Assembly (NCBI RefSeq): GCF_024339125.1
Contig: NZ_CP101417.1
Location: 2,925,001 to 2,989,000, forward strand
Origin: Xanthomonas hortorum
GTDB taxonomy: Bacteria > Pseudomonadota > Gammaproteobacteria > Xanthomonadales > Xanthomonadaceae
Reading direction: 5' to 3'
Length of the DNA stretch: 64,000 nucleotides
In this document: one piece after another, positions 40,236-49,596 of the stretch
How the letters are laid out: every line of letters begins with the position of its first letter
Numbering within the stretch: position 1 is the stretch's first letter
Notes under the pieces: model-generated
The model's input: the letters and a program-made list of their open reading frames with translations, nothing else
What the model was told of the DNA's origin: nothing
The model's database searches: none
Made by a program: the position numbers and the translations under genes

Positions 40236-42235
40236 TGCTAGGCAAACTTACGCTCGAGGCGGTTCCGTACCACGAGCCGATCATCATGGTCGCTCTCGGT
40301 GGCGCCGGCCTGCTCGGCCTGCTCATCGCGGGCGCCATCACCAAGTACAAGCTGTGGGGCTACCTGTGGAACGAGTGGTTCACCTCGGTGGATCACAAGC
40401 GCATCGGTGTGATGTACATCATCGTGGCGCTGGTCATGCTGCTGCGCGGCTTTGCCGATGCGGCGATGATGCGTGCCCAGCAGGCGTTGGCGGGTAACGG
40501 CGGCGAAGGTGTGCTGCCGCCGCATCACTACGACCAGATCTTTACCGCGCACGGCGTGATCATGATTTTCTTCATGGCCATGCCGTTCATGACGGGCTTG
40601 TTGAATCTGATCGTGCCGCTGCAGATCGGCGCACGCGACGTGGCGTTCCCGTTCCTGAACTCGCTGAGCTTCTGGCTGTTCGTAGCCGGTGCGGCGCTGA
40701 TCAACATCTCGTTGGGTGTCGGTGAATTCGCGCAGACCGGCTGGTTGGCGTATCCGCCGTTGTCGGGGCTGGAATACAGTCCAGGGGTTGGTGTCGATTA
40801 CTACATCTGGGCGTTGCAGGTCTCAGGTTTAGGCACGTTGCTGACCGGCATCAACTTCTTCGTGACGATCATGCGGATGCGCGCGCCGGGCATGACCCTG
40901 ATGCGCATGCCGATCTTCACCTGGACCGCGTTGATCACCAACATCCTGATCATCGCCGCGTTCCCGATCCTGACCGTGGCGCTGGCATTGCTGGGTGCCG
41001 ACCGTTACCTGGGCACGCACTTCTTCACCAACGACGGTGGCGGCAACGCCATGATGTACGTCAACCTGATCTGGATCTGGGGCCACCCGGAAGTCTACAT
41101 CCTGATCCTGCCGGCGTTCGGCATCTTCTCCGAGTTGATCGCGACCTACAGCCGCAAGCGGCTGTTCGGCTACACCTCGATGGTCTACGCCACCTCGTGC
41201 ATCGGCGTGCTGTCGTTCGTGGTGTGGTTGCACCACTTCTTCACCATGGGCTCGGGTGCCAACGTCAATGCCTTCTTCGGCATCACGACGATGATCATCT
41301 CGATCCCGACCGGTGTGAAGATCTTCAACTGGCTGTTCACCATGTTCCGCGGTCGTGTGCACATGACCTCGCCGGTGCTGTGGACGATCGGCTTCATCAT
41401 CACCTTCACCATCGGCGGCATGACCGGCGTGATGCTGGCGATTCCGGCGGTGGACTTCGTGCTGCACAACAGCCTGTTCCTGATCGCGCATTTCCATAAC
41501 GTGATCATCGGCGGCGTGGTGTTCGGTTACCTGGCAGGTCTGACCTACTGGTTCCCGAAGGCGTTCGGCTTCAAGCTCAACGAGAAGATCGGCAAGGCCT
41601 CGTTCTGGTGCTGGATCATCGGCTTCTTCGTGGCCTTCATGCCGCTGTACGTGCTCGGCTTCATGGGCATGACCCGCCGCATGAACACCTACAACCACCC
41701 CGAGTGGGCGCCGTGGCTGTACGTGGCCGCTGCGGGTGCTGCGATCATCGGCATGGGTATCTTCCTGAACCTGGTGCAGATCGGTTACAGCGTCTGGAAG
41801 CGCAAGGAGCACATGGATTACACGGGCGATCCGTGGGATGGCCGCACGCTGGAGTGGGCAACCTCTTCGCCGCCGCCGTTCTACAACTTCGCCGTGCTGC
41901 CGCATATCGACGACCGCGATCAGTTCTGGGCCGACAAGCAGAACGGCAAGGGCTGGGTGCGTCCGTCCAAGTACGAAGCGATCCACATGCCGCGCAACAC
42001 TGGTGCAGGCGTGTATATCGGTGCCTTCAGCGTGCTGATGGGCTTCGGGTTGATCTGGCACATCTGGTGGCTGGCGATCATTGGCCTGGTCGGCATGATC
42101 GGCAGCTTCATCGCACGTACCTTCGATGACGACATCGATTACTGGGTGCCGGCCGACGAAGTGGAGCGCATCGAAAACGCGCGCTTTGCCCTGCTCGAAC
42201 AGCAACATGCGGCGCAGGCCGCGAAGGTGGTATGA
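40235..42235 (+). CDS. cyoB: Cytochrome bo quinol oxidase subunit I
   Basis: The 666-residue heme-copper oxidase subunit holds low-spin heme, the high-spin heme and CuB. Its motifs are [19 protein letters not shown] (low-spin heme His), [17 protein letters not shown] (His-Tyr cross-link), [11 protein letters not shown] (two CuB His) and [14 protein letters not shown] (heme His pair). It also has the D-channel residues typical of A-type oxidases. E. coli CyoB has 663 residues. GGAG lies upstream of the ATG, and the stop overlaps cyoC by ATGA. Confidence 0.97.
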   Translation: MLGKLTLEAVPYHEPIIMVALGGAGLLGLLIAGAITKYKLWGYLWNEWFTSVDHKRIGVMYIIVALVMLLRGFADAAMMRAQQALAGNGGEGVLPPHHYDQIFTAHGVIMIFFMAMPFMTGLLNLIVPLQIGARDVAFPFLNSLSFWLFVAGAALINISLGVGEFAQTGWLAYPPLSGLEYSPGVGVDYYIWALQVSGLGTLLTGINFFVTIMRMRAPGMTLMRMPIFTWTALITNILIIAAFPILTVALALLGADRYLGTHFFTNDGGGNAMMYVNLIWIWGHPEVYILILPAFGIFSELIATYSRKRLFGYTSMVYATSCIGVLSFVVWLHHFFTMGSGANVNAFFGITTMIISIPTGVKIFNWLFTMFRGRVHMTSPVLWTIGFIITFTIGGMTGVMLAIPAVDFVLHNSLFLIAHFHNVIIGGVVFGYLAGLTYWFPKAFGFKLNEKIGKASFWCWIIGFFVAFMPLYVLGFMGMTRRMNTYNHPEWAPWLYVAAAGAAIIGMGIFLNLVQIGYSVWKRKEHMDYTGDPWDGRTLEWATSSPPPFYNFAVLPHIDDRDQFWADKQNGKGWVRPSKYEAIHMPRNTGAGVYIGAFSVLMGFGLIWHIWWLAIIGLVGMIGSFIARTFDDDIDYWVPADEVERIENARFALLEQQHAAQAAKVV

Positions 42236-42861
42236 CCATGTCTTCCTCGACCACGCTTGACCACGCCGCCCACGCGGGCGGCCACGACGACCACGAGCAT
42301 CACGACGCCGGTGGCAACACCGTCTTCGGGTTCTGGGTCTACCTGATGAGCGACTGCCTGCTGTTCGCCGGTCTGTTCGCCACCTATGCGGTGCTCTCGG
42401 GCGCCACGGTGGACGGGCCGACGGCCAAGGAGTTGTTCGACCTGAAGTTCGTGCTGGTGGAAACCTTCCTGCTGTTGTTCAGCAGCCTGAGCTTCGGCGT
42501 CGCGATGATTTCCGCGCACAAGCGCAGCATGACCGGGCTGTATGCCTGGTTGGGCGTCACCGCGCTGCTGGGCATCGGCTTTCTGTGCATGGAAGTGTGG
42601 GAGTTCAACCACCTGATCCACGAAGGTGCCGGCCCGGGACGCAGCGCGTTCCTGTCGGCCTTCTTCACCCTGGTGGGCACGCACGGTCTGCACGTGGCCT
42701 CGGGTCTGTTGTGGATGGCAGTGCTGGTGATCCAGATCTCCAAGAACGGCCTGACCCCGCGCAACAGCACGCGTCTGGCCTGCCTGAGCCTGTTCTGGCA
42801 TTTCCTGGACATCATCTGGATCGGTGTGTTCACCGTCGTCTATCTGCTGGGAGCGCTGTAA
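42232..42861 (+). CDS. cyoC: Cytochrome bo quinol oxidase subunit III
   Basis: The 209-residue five-helix subunit has a His-rich cytoplasmic N terminus ([18 protein letters not shown]), then [21 protein letters not shown], and the family motif [14 protein letters not shown] with [17 protein letters not shown] at the C terminus. It stabilises subunit I. The ATG at 42232 overlaps the cyoB stop; an ATG two codons further is possible. Confidence 0.95.
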   Translation: MTMSSSTTLDHAAHAGGHDDHEHHDAGGNTVFGFWVYLMSDCLLFAGLFATYAVLSGATVDGPTAKELFDLKFVLVETFLLLFSSLSFGVAMISAHKRSMTGLYAWLGVTALLGIGFLCMEVWEFNHLIHEGAGPGRSAFLSAFFTLVGTHGLHVASGLLWMAVLVIQISKNGLTPRNSTRLACLSLFWHFLDIIWIGVFTVVYLLGAL

Positions 42862-43196
42862 TGGCCAATCACCACGCGCATGAAACCGCCGCCGACGCAC
42901 ATGCCGGCGGCCTGAAGTCCTACCTGATCGGCTTTGTGATGGCCGTGATCCTGACCGTCATCCCGTTTGCGATGGTGATGAGCGGGGCGTTCTCCAAGGG
43001 CGTCACCGTCATCGTGATCTCGCTGATGGCCGCCGTGCAGATGCTGGTTCACATGGTGTATTTCCTGCATATGGATCGCTCGCCCGAGCAGCGTTCCAAC
43101 GTGCAGGTGGGCCTGTTCTCGCTGCTGATCATCGGCATCGTGATCGTCGGTTCGCTGTGGGTGCTGCACAACATGAACGTCAACATGATGCATTGA
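42861..43196 (+). CDS. cyoD: Cytochrome bo quinol oxidase subunit IV
   Basis: The 111-residue three-helix protein (SYLIGFVMAVILTVIPFAMV, VQMLVHMVYFLHMD, LFSLLIIGIVIVGSLWVLHN) is the small subunit needed for CuB assembly. It starts at the last base of the cyoC stop (TAATG). No cyoE heme O synthase gene follows in this window; a terminator ends the operon. Confidence 0.95.
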   Translation: MANHHAHETAADAHAGGLKSYLIGFVMAVILTVIPFAMVMSGAFSKGVTVIVISLMAAVQMLVHMVYFLHMDRSPEQRSNVQVGLFSLLIIGIVIVGSLWVLHNMNVNMMH

Positions 43197-43233
43197 GACG
43201 GCGCCACGCCGGATCGCGTCATGCTGTTATGAA

Positions 43234-43264
43234 GAAAGCCGCCAGCGATTGGCGGCTTTTTTTT
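43234..43264 (+). terminator. Terminator of the cyo operon
   Basis: AAAGCCGCCA/TTGGCGGCTTT with a GCGA loop is followed by a run of eight T residues, 38 bp after cyoD. It is a strong intrinsic terminator. Confidence 0.93.
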
Positions 43265-43366
43265 GCGCATGAATTTGCCTGCGGCATGACCAATGGCATA
43301 CGGGGAAGCCGTGGTGGGCGCTTAGCATCGTGGGCTTGCCTGTTCCAGGTCACCTGCGGAGTTGCG

Positions 43367-45247
43367 ATGAAGATGCCCACCCTGTTGTCCGTGTCGCTGC
43401 TGGCAGCGCTGTCGTTGCCCGCCGCCGCGCAAACTGCGCCGCCGCAGGACGTGCCGTTCGAAGGCAGCTTGAAGATCGATGTCGATGCCACCGATCTGGC
43501 GCACCGCATCTTCAAGGTCAGGACCACCATGCCGGCAAAGCCCGGCCCGATGACGCTGCTGTATCCGCAGTGGATCCCCGGCAATCACTCGCCGACCGGG
43601 CCGATCGACAAGCTCGCCGGCCTGGTGATCAAGGTCGATGGCAAGGTGGTGCCGTGGACGCGCGATCAGTTCGACGTGTACGCCTTCAAGATCGATGTGC
43701 CGCAGGGCGCCACCGAGCTCGTAGCCGAGTTCAAGTTTCTCTCTCCGCAGGCCAGCAACCAGGGCCGGGTGATGATGACCCCGGAAATGCTCAACCTGCA
43801 GTGGAATACCACCGCGCTGTATCCGGCCGGTGTCTTCGCACGCAACATCAAGACGCAGGCCAGTGTGACCTTGCCCAAGGGCTGGGACTACGCGACCGCG
43901 CTGGAAACCCAGAGCCGGGTCGGCGACACGGTGACCTTCAAGCCGATCGACTTCGACGACCTGGTCGACTCGCCGATGTTCGCCGGCAAGTACTACAAGC
44001 GCGTGGAGCTGAGCGGCGGCAAGCAGCCGGTCTACCTCAACGTCTTTGCCGACGAAGCCAAGTCGCTGGACGCCAAGCCCGAACAGATCAAGGCGCATGC
44101 GGCGCTGGTGCAGCAGATGGACAAGTTGTACGGCGCGCGCCATTTCGACCATTACGAATTTCTGCTCGCGCTGACCAAGAAGCTGGGCGGTATCGGCCTG
44201 GAGCATCACCGTTCCAGCGAAAACAGCGGCGTGCCGACCTATTTCACCGAGTGGGACAAGAGCTGGACCGGGCGCGACCTGCTCGCGCACGAATTCAACC
44301 ATTCCTGGAACGGCAAGTATCGCCGCGGCGCGGATCTGTCCACGCCCAATTTCAACGTGCCGATGGGCGACAGCCTGCTGTGGCTGTACGAAGGCCAGAC
44401 CCAGTTCTGGGGCGAAGTGATGGCCGCGCGCTCGGGCCTGTGGACGCAGGATCAGGCGCGCGACATGCTGGCCGGCGTGGCGGCAAGCTATGAGCGTGGC
44501 CGCCCCGGCATGGCCTGGCGCACTGTGCAGGACACCACCAACGACCCGACCATGTCGATGCGCCGCCCGAAGGCGTACCGCAGCTATCAGATGAGCGAGG
44601 ACTATTATTCCGGCGGCCAGATGATGTGGCTGGAAGTGGACAGCAAGCTGCGCGCGCTGACCAACAACAAGCGCTCCATCGACGACTTCGGCAAGGCGTT
44701 CTTCGGCATGAAGAACGGCGATTGGGACGTCAATCCGTACACCTTCGACGACATCGTGACCACGCTCAACGGCGTGGCCGCCTACGATTGGGCTAGCCTG
44801 TTGCGCAGCCGCATGGACGGGCACGGGTCGTTGAACGGCGGCATCGAAGCCAATGGCTGGAAGCTGGTCTACAACGAGGAGCCGAACCTGGCCACCAAGG
44901 CCGACGAGAGCGACGACAAGGACGCCAATCTGGCCTATTCGCTTGGCGTGTCCTTGAAAGCCTCTGGCGACATCGGTGATGTGCTGTGGGACGGCCCGGC
45001 CTTCAATGCCGGCCTGATCGCCGGCAACACGATCGTGGCGGTCAACGGCCGCGCCTTCAGCAGCGAGGTGATCAAGGACGCGATCACGGCGGCCAAGGGC
45101 AGCACTGCGCCTATCGAATTGCTGGTCAAGCGCCTGGATCGCTACGACACCGTGCGCATCGATTACCACGGCGGCCTGCTGTATCCGCATCTGGAGCGCA
45201 TCGCCGGCAAGCCGGATCGCTTGAGCGAGTTGTACAAGGCACGTTGA
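43367..45247 (+). CDS. M61-family (glycyl aminopeptidase-like) peptidase with PDZ domain
   Basis: The 626-residue exported metallopeptidase has a signal peptide (cleavage after LPAAAQ). An N-terminal beta domain with PQWIPGNHSPTGPIDKLAG leads to the zinc site LLAHEFNHSWNGKYRR (HExxH at 308-312). The third ligand region is LLWLYEGQTQFWGEVMAARSG, and a C-terminal PDZ-like part follows (about 515-595; DVLWDGPAFNAGLIAGNTIVAVNG in outline). M61 peptidases release N-terminal Gly or Ala residues from peptides. The ATG at 43367 is preferred, since upstream codons overlap the cyo terminator. Confidence 0.93.
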   Translation: MKMPTLLSVSLLAALSLPAAAQTAPPQDVPFEGSLKIDVDATDLAHRIFKVRTTMPAKPGPMTLLYPQWIPGNHSPTGPIDKLAGLVIKVDGKVVPWTRDQFDVYAFKIDVPQGATELVAEFKFLSPQASNQGRVMMTPEMLNLQWNTTALYPAGVFARNIKTQASVTLPKGWDYATALETQSRVGDTVTFKPIDFDDLVDSPMFAGKYYKRVELSGGKQPVYLNVFADEAKSLDAKPEQIKAHAALVQQMDKLYGARHFDHYEFLLALTKKLGGIGLEHHRSSENSGVPTYFTEWDKSWTGRDLLAHEFNHSWNGKYRRGADLSTPNFNVPMGDSLLWLYEGQTQFWGEVMAARSGLWTQDQARDMLAGVAASYERGRPGMAWRTVQDTTNDPTMSMRRPKAYRSYQMSEDYYSGGQMMWLEVDSKLRALTNNKRSIDDFGKAFFGMKNGDWDVNPYTFDDIVTTLNGVAAYDWASLLRSRMDGHGSLNGGIEANGWKLVYNEEPNLATKADESDDKDANLAYSLGVSLKASGDIGDVLWDGPAFNAGLIAGNTIVAVNGRAFSSEVIKDAITAAKGSTAPIELLVKRLDRYDTVRIDYHGGLLYPHLERIAGKPDRLSELYKAR

Positions 45248-45602
45248 TGGGCGCTGCCCGCTCGGAGCTGTTCGAGCGGGCAATGGCAGGAGCTGGAGCT
45301 GCATGGTCGGCTGCGATCGATCATGCAGCTTCGGAGATCGATCTTCGTTGCTGCCGATGCCGACTGATCGATAGAAAGACATCGCGCTAGCCAAGTGGCC
45401 GGCCTCGTCGATGCCTCCCACGTAGAGCGTCGTTGTTGAAATTTCCAGTTGCACGCAATCCAACAGTGCGTCAGCTTGGACGATTCCCGATTCCCGATTC
45501 CCGATTCCCGATTCCCGATTCCCGGCGCCAAGCGCCAGCGTCGCGCATCCTGAGACCGGCGGCGACTATGCTGTCGCTCCAGAAACGATTGGCTAACTGA
45601 CG
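45248..45602. other. Gap before radA carrying the heptamer repeat
   Basis: No gene is seen in this 355-bp gap. A hairpin GAGCTG...CAGCTC-type region (45268-45300) may end the M61 transcript. The rest is dominated by the CGATTCC tandem array described separately. Confidence 0.4.
45481..45522. repeat. Six exact tandem copies of the heptamer CGATTCC
   Basis: The 42 bp consist of six perfect 7-bp units and a partial seventh (CGG). They lie 81 bp before the radA start. Irregular relatives occur near 16360, 29385-29520 and 37630, so this is a dispersed family that has expanded here. Copy number is likely to vary between strains. Confidence 0.9.
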
Positions 45603-46994
45603 ATGGCGAAGGCAAAAATAGCCTATGTCTGCGGCGAGTGTGGCGCCGAATACAACAAGTGGCAGGGGCAGTGCACCGAGTGCGGGGTGTGGAATACGCT
45701 CAGCGAAATCGTGCTCGAAAGCGCAACCCCCGGCGGCAAGGCATCGCCGGCGGCTTCGCGCCGCACTGGTTGGTCGGGCAAGACCGAGGCGCCCAAGATC
45801 ACCGCGCTCAAGGACGTGCGCCAATCCGAACAGTCGCGCGTGTCCACCGGCATCGGCGAGTTCGATCGGGTGCTGGGCGGCGGTCTGGTCGAAGGCGCGG
45901 TGGTGTTGATCGGTGGCGACCCCGGCATCGGCAAGTCGACGTTGTTGCTGCAGGCATTGGCTAGCATGGCCAGTACGCTGCCGGTGCTGTACGTCACCGG
46001 CGAAGAATCGCTGGCCCAGGTCGCAGGACGTGCGGTGCGCCTGGATCTGCCGCTGGAAGGCCTGAATGCGCTGGCCGAAACCGGCATCGAAAACATTCTG
46101 CAGCACGCCAGCGTGGCGCGGCCGAAGCTGATCGTGGCCGACTCGGTACAGACCTTGTGGACCGAATCGCTGACCGCAGCGCCGGGTTCGGTGAGCCAGG
46201 TGCGCGAGAGCGCGGCGCGGCTGGTGCGCTATGCCAAAGAAACCGGCACCGCCGTCTTCCTGGTCGGCCATGTGACCAAGGAAGGCGGCATCGCGGGGCC
46301 GCGCGTGCTGGAGCACATGGTCGATGCGGTGCTGTACTTCGAAGGCGAGAGCGGCAGCCGGTTTCGCTTGCTGCGCGCCTTCAAGAATCGCTTCGGTGCG
46401 GTCAACGAGCTGGGGGTGTTTGCGATGGGCGAGAAGGGCCTCAAAGAGGTCTCCAACCCGTCGGCGATCTTCCTGTCCGGCGGCAGCACCCAGCAGCCCG
46501 GCAGTTGCGTGATGGTCACCCGCGAAGGCACCCGGCCGTTGATGGTGGAGGTGCAGGCGCTGGTGGATGCCTCGCCGTTGTCCAATCCGCGTCGGGTCGC
46601 GGTGGGGTTGGAACAGAATCGGCTGGCTATGCTGCTGGCGGTGCTGCATCGCCATGGCGGCATCGTGGTGGGCGATCAGGACGTATTCGTCAACGTGGTT
46701 GGCGGCATCCGCGTGCAGGAAACCGCGGCCGATCTGCCGGTGTTGCTGGCAGTGTTGTCCTCGTTGCGCGACCGGCCATTGGCCGAGAAGACGATCGCCT
46801 TCGGCGAGGTGGGGTTGTCCGGCGAGATCCGGCCGGTGCCCAACGGCGAGGATCGCCTGAAAGAAGCCGCCACCCATGGCTTCAAGCGCGCGATCGTGCC
46901 CAAGGCCAATGCACCGAAGACCACCAGCATCAAGGGCATGGAGATCATTGCGGTGGAGCGGCTGAGCCAGGCCTTGGAAGCGGCGGCTGACTGA
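45603..46994 (+). CDS. radA: DNA repair protein RadA
   Basis: The 463-residue RecA-related branch-migration protein has an N-terminal Cys4 zinc finger (YVCGECGAEYNKWQGQCTEC), Walker A GGDPGIGKSTLLLQ (about 104-117), the RadA-specific KNRFG motif in LRAFKNRFGAVNELG and a C-terminal Lon-protease-like domain (ANGED-type stretch, PVPNGEDRLKEAATHG). It processes recombination intermediates. The ATG at 45603 gives MAKAKIAYVCGECG. The heptamer repeats lie upstream. Confidence 0.97.
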   Translation: MAKAKIAYVCGECGAEYNKWQGQCTECGVWNTLSEIVLESATPGGKASPAASRRTGWSGKTEAPKITALKDVRQSEQSRVSTGIGEFDRVLGGGLVEGAVVLIGGDPGIGKSTLLLQALASMASTLPVLYVTGEESLAQVAGRAVRLDLPLEGLNALAETGIENILQHASVARPKLIVADSVQTLWTESLTAAPGSVSQVRESAARLVRYAKETGTAVFLVGHVTKEGGIAGPRVLEHMVDAVLYFEGESGSRFRLLRAFKNRFGAVNELGVFAMGEKGLKEVSNPSAIFLSGGSTQQPGSCVMVTREGTRPLMVEVQALVDASPLSNPRRVAVGLEQNRLAMLLAVLHRHGGIVVGDQDVFVNVVGGIRVQETAADLPVLLAVLSSLRDRPLAEKTIAFGEVGLSGEIRPVPNGEDRLKEAATHGFKRAIVPKANAPKTTSIKGMEIIAVERLSQALEAAAD

Positions 46995-47454
46995 GGTCCA
47001 CGCAGAGCGGGGCGCGCGCTGAGATGCGCTGAGCTGTGTCGAACGTGGCGGCAGCCTTGCCTCGACCATGTCAGGCAGCCGCATGTTGCGCTCTTCCCGA
47101 CCGTCGCCGGCCGACCGTCTATGAGCTATGAGCGATCGGACGCCCTGACGATCGCCTCTCGTGCGCGCACGCCCAGCCAGAGTCATCGTTGAAAACCTGG
47201 CAACCTTCAGTGCGTAACGAGCTGCGGCGGCGACGTGCCGGGTGCACAACGTCAGCCGGTCTGGTTGGTGCGTTGACCTGGCCTCTCCGCTGCGACTGAG
47301 CACTGCAAACCGTCTGTCGGATAGACGGCTGTATTCGCGTTTGATTGTCGAGAAAACGTTTTCAGAAAGAGTGCGGCTATGGCACCATGCGCGGCCGGTT
47401 GCACCGTGCACCGGATCACAGACACCGCTGACTGCTCTTACCTGGAGAATCACA
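46995..47454. other. Non-coding gap upstream of the DUF805 gene
   Basis: This 460-bp gap shows no gene. A small hairpin CCGTCT/AGACGG lies near 47310-47329, and a palindrome at 47352-47363 is described separately. CCTGGAG before 47455 is the ribosome-binding site of the next gene. Confidence 0.45.
47352..47363. promoter_or_regulatory. Palindrome GAAAACGTTTTC, possible operator
   Basis: A perfect 12-bp palindrome with central CG, resembling LacI-family operators, lies 92 bp before the DUF805 gene, in an otherwise AT-richer stretch likely to hold the promoter. No cognate regulator gene is adjacent. Confidence 0.35.
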
Positions 47455-47841
47455 ATGGAATGGATGTTGTTGCCGCTCAAGCGCTACGCCGACTTCACCG
47501 GTCGCTCGCGTCGCAAGGAATACTGGATGTTCTTCTTGCTGCAGATGATTGTGCTGCTGGTGCTGGGCGGCATTTTCGGCGTCGCGGCGGCGATAGGCGG
47601 CGGCGACAACGGCCCCGGCCCGCTGGCGTGGGTGGTGTTTGCCATCATCATGATCGTCGGCCTGGCAATGATCGTGCCGGGCATTGCAGTGACCGTGCGT
47701 CGCCTGCATGACCAGGGCAAGTCCGGCTGGTTCTATCTGATCAGCCTGGTGCCTTACGTGGGTGCGATCGTCTTGCTGGTCTTCATGTGCATGGACGGCA
47801 CCCCGGGCCCGAACGAATACGGTGAAAGCCCCAAGCAGTAA
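47455..47841 (+). CDS. DUF805 membrane protein
   Basis: The 128-residue protein has the DUF805 pattern: LKRYADFTGRSRRKEYWMFF at the start, three or four membrane helices, VRRLHDQGKSGWFYLISLVP, and the ending MDGTPGPNEYGESPKQ. Function of the family is unknown. The ATG at 47455 has GGAG 8 nt upstream. It stands alone and is closed by a strong hairpin. Confidence 0.93.
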   Translation: MEWMLLPLKRYADFTGRSRRKEYWMFFLLQMIVLLVLGGIFGVAAAIGGGDNGPGPLAWVVFAIIMIVGLAMIVPGIAVTVRRLHDQGKSGWFYLISLVPYVGAIVLLVFMCMDGTPGPNEYGESPKQ

Positions 47842-47863
47842 CCGGACGCACCGATCGATCGAA

Positions 47864-47900
47864 CAACGGCGCAGGGAAGTCCCTGCGCCGTTGTCGTTTG
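47864..47900 (+). terminator. Terminator after the DUF805 gene
   Basis: CAACGGCGCAGGG and CCCTGCGCCGTTG pair over 13 bp around an AAGT loop, followed by TCGTTTGTG. It also lies beyond the 3' end of hrpG and could end that minus-strand transcript. Confidence 0.8.
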
Positions 47901-47963
47901 TGCAATTTTATTGGCTTGAAACAAGCCTTGCGTCGGCACGCACCACGCCAAGACGCGTCTGGA

Positions 47964-48749
47964 TCAGCACGCCGCAGCGTGGCTTGCCGCGTTCTGGGGT
48001 GTGAGCTTGCCCGGAGTCACTGCATCTGTGTCATGCAGTGCAAGTTCCAGCTTGTAGCCATGCGAATACACGGTTCTGATGCGCACCGCGCCACTGTGAT
48101 TGCACAGCTGCAACTTCTTGCGCAGCTTGTAGATGTGCTGCTCCATGGTGCGGTCGGTGAACTCGGTATGGCTTCCCCATACCGCCTTGGCCAACTGGCA
48201 GCGGCGGAAGCACACACCGGGGCTGGAGAACAGCAACCAGGCAATCGAAAACTCGCGTGCGGTGAGTACGATCGGCTTGCCGTGCAGATACACGGTGTTC
48301 TCGTCGCGGATCAACTGGTAGGGCCCAACGCTGAGTTGCTGCGTTTCAGGGCATGCCTGCGCCACCGGCGAGATCGCCAATGCCGCGCGGACATGCAACT
48401 CATGCGAATTGAACGGCAGCGCCAGCACGTCCTGCGCACCGGCGCGATACCAGGCCAGGATGTCGTTGGGGCAATCGAAGCGCCCCAGCACGATCAATGG
48501 CGTTGGATGGCCGCTATGGCAGCGCTGCCAGGCCAGCAGCGAACTATCGTCGGAGGCGACGCAGGTCGCATCGAACACCAGCAGCTCGCAAGGGGAATGT
48601 CGCAGCGAGCGCAGAAGTTCGAGTTCGTCGGAAAAGACCGCAAAACTCGGCGCGAGCGGTGCGAGGCTCGCGTTGACCTGCGAGGCCAGACGCGCATCCT
48701 GCGTCAACAGGAAAGCCGATCCTTGCTTGCCGGAAGCGTTGGCGTACAT
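47964..48749 (-). CDS. hrpG: HrpG, OmpR-type master regulator of type III secretion
   Basis: The 261-residue protein has a receiver-like domain and a C-terminal winged helix (about 150-245; LTAREFSIAWLLFSSPGV, EQHIYKLRKKLQL, IRTVYSHGYKLEL). D60 in LLVFDATC takes the phospho-acceptor place, but the conserved Lys is Leu111 (LALPFNSHEL). The ATG at 48749 has GGGAAGG 7 nt upstream and places a Glu at position 44, the residue changed in the known constitutive HrpG E44K mutant. An ATG at 48773 is less likely. HrpG activates hrpX, which lies divergently. The gene call rests on this match and on hrpX next door. Confidence 0.93.
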   Translation of the reverse strand: MYANASGKQGSAFLLTQDARLASQVNASLAPLAPSFAVFSDELELLRSLRHSPCELLVFDATCVASDDSSLLAWQRCHSGHPTPLIVLGRFDCPNDILAWYRAGAQDVLALPFNSHELHVRAALAISPVAQACPETQQLSVGPYQLIRDENTVYLHGKPIVLTAREFSIAWLLFSSPGVCFRRCQLAKAVWGSHTEFTDRTMEQHIYKLRKKLQLCNHSGAVRIRTVYSHGYKLELALHDTDAVTPGKLTPQNAASHAAAC

Positions 48750-49596
48750 CAGCCAGCCTTCCCATGTCGGCATGCGTACCAGTCGTATGTCGGGTGCCTG
48801 TGACGAGCAGCCGGCGCCAATACAAAACCCACGTGTATAGATAAGTACATCGCCAAACCTTTCGGCTGCCAGGGAGGGTCTGACCGAGATCAGACGAATG
48901 GTATGTACCATTGGCGAGGCAGAAAGTTTCACTGCTGCGTACTTTTCTTCGGCTTTGCGTGGGTTGGCTTTAACGTGCGCTCAGATAGGCGTAACGGAGC
49001 TCTTACATTTAGGCATGGATGCGCCGGAAATAACAAAATTACGACATTGCTGCGGCGGATGGCCCTGCGGAAGCGCCAGAAAATTGCCTGGGCCCGCAGA
49101 CATCCAGACCAATTGGTCAGGTATAGACCAAGGTATTGCAATTTATTCGCTGTTATAGCGCTTGTGGAATATGTCGGCGGTTTATCGACGCGGCGGATCG
49201 CCGAAGTTTCTATTCGCGGCAATTGCGTCTGTTACCACACGCAACCGACATGCAGTCATTGCCACGACATGCTTCGACAACGCGAGGTGCGCGTGGAAGC
49301 GAGATGTTCCGAGACGTTCCGGCACCGCCAGGGTCTTGCTGCAGGAGCCGATGTCTTCAATACGCAATCGCATGTCGTGCGATGTCCTGTGCACGACATC
49401 GGACCTGGAGTGCAAAAAATGCCCACATGCTCTGCACGCTGTGCGACTGGCACGGCTCGGCACAGAGTGAGAATTTTTGATTTTCTTAGTGCCCCAAAGT
49501 GAGAAATTCCATTGGATCCGCTGCATACAATCGATTGCGCCAAAAGACCGGCGAAATTGGTTGTTTTTTGCTCATCCCCCTAAGAGAGAGCCTGGC
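48750..49596. promoter_or_regulatory. Long hrpG-hrpX intergenic region
   Basis: About 850 bp without a convincing gene separate the two divergent starts; it is AT-richer than its surroundings. The hrpG side holds several GGA motifs, including ATGGGAAGG overlapping the start region, of the type bound by RsmA/CsrA; RsmA control of the hrpG leader is reported in Xanthomonas. The hrpX side has a T-rich stretch (GGTTGTTTTTTGCTC) and AGAGAG before the ATG. I did not find a perfect PIP box (TTCGC-N15-TTCGC). Confidence 0.6.

Noticed and set aside
43322..45463. 713-codon open frame on the minus strand
   Set aside because: It is antisense to the M61 peptidase gene, which has a signal peptide and a clear HEFNH site.
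49136..49480. Small plus-strand open frames between hrpG and hrpX
   Set aside because: Several overlapping short frames exist, but none has a ribosome-binding site, a domain or protein-like composition.
48750..49596. PIP box (TTCGC-N15-TTCGC) controlling hrpX
   Set aside because: Single TTCGC motifs occur near 49146 and 49213, but none has a second motif at the right distance.
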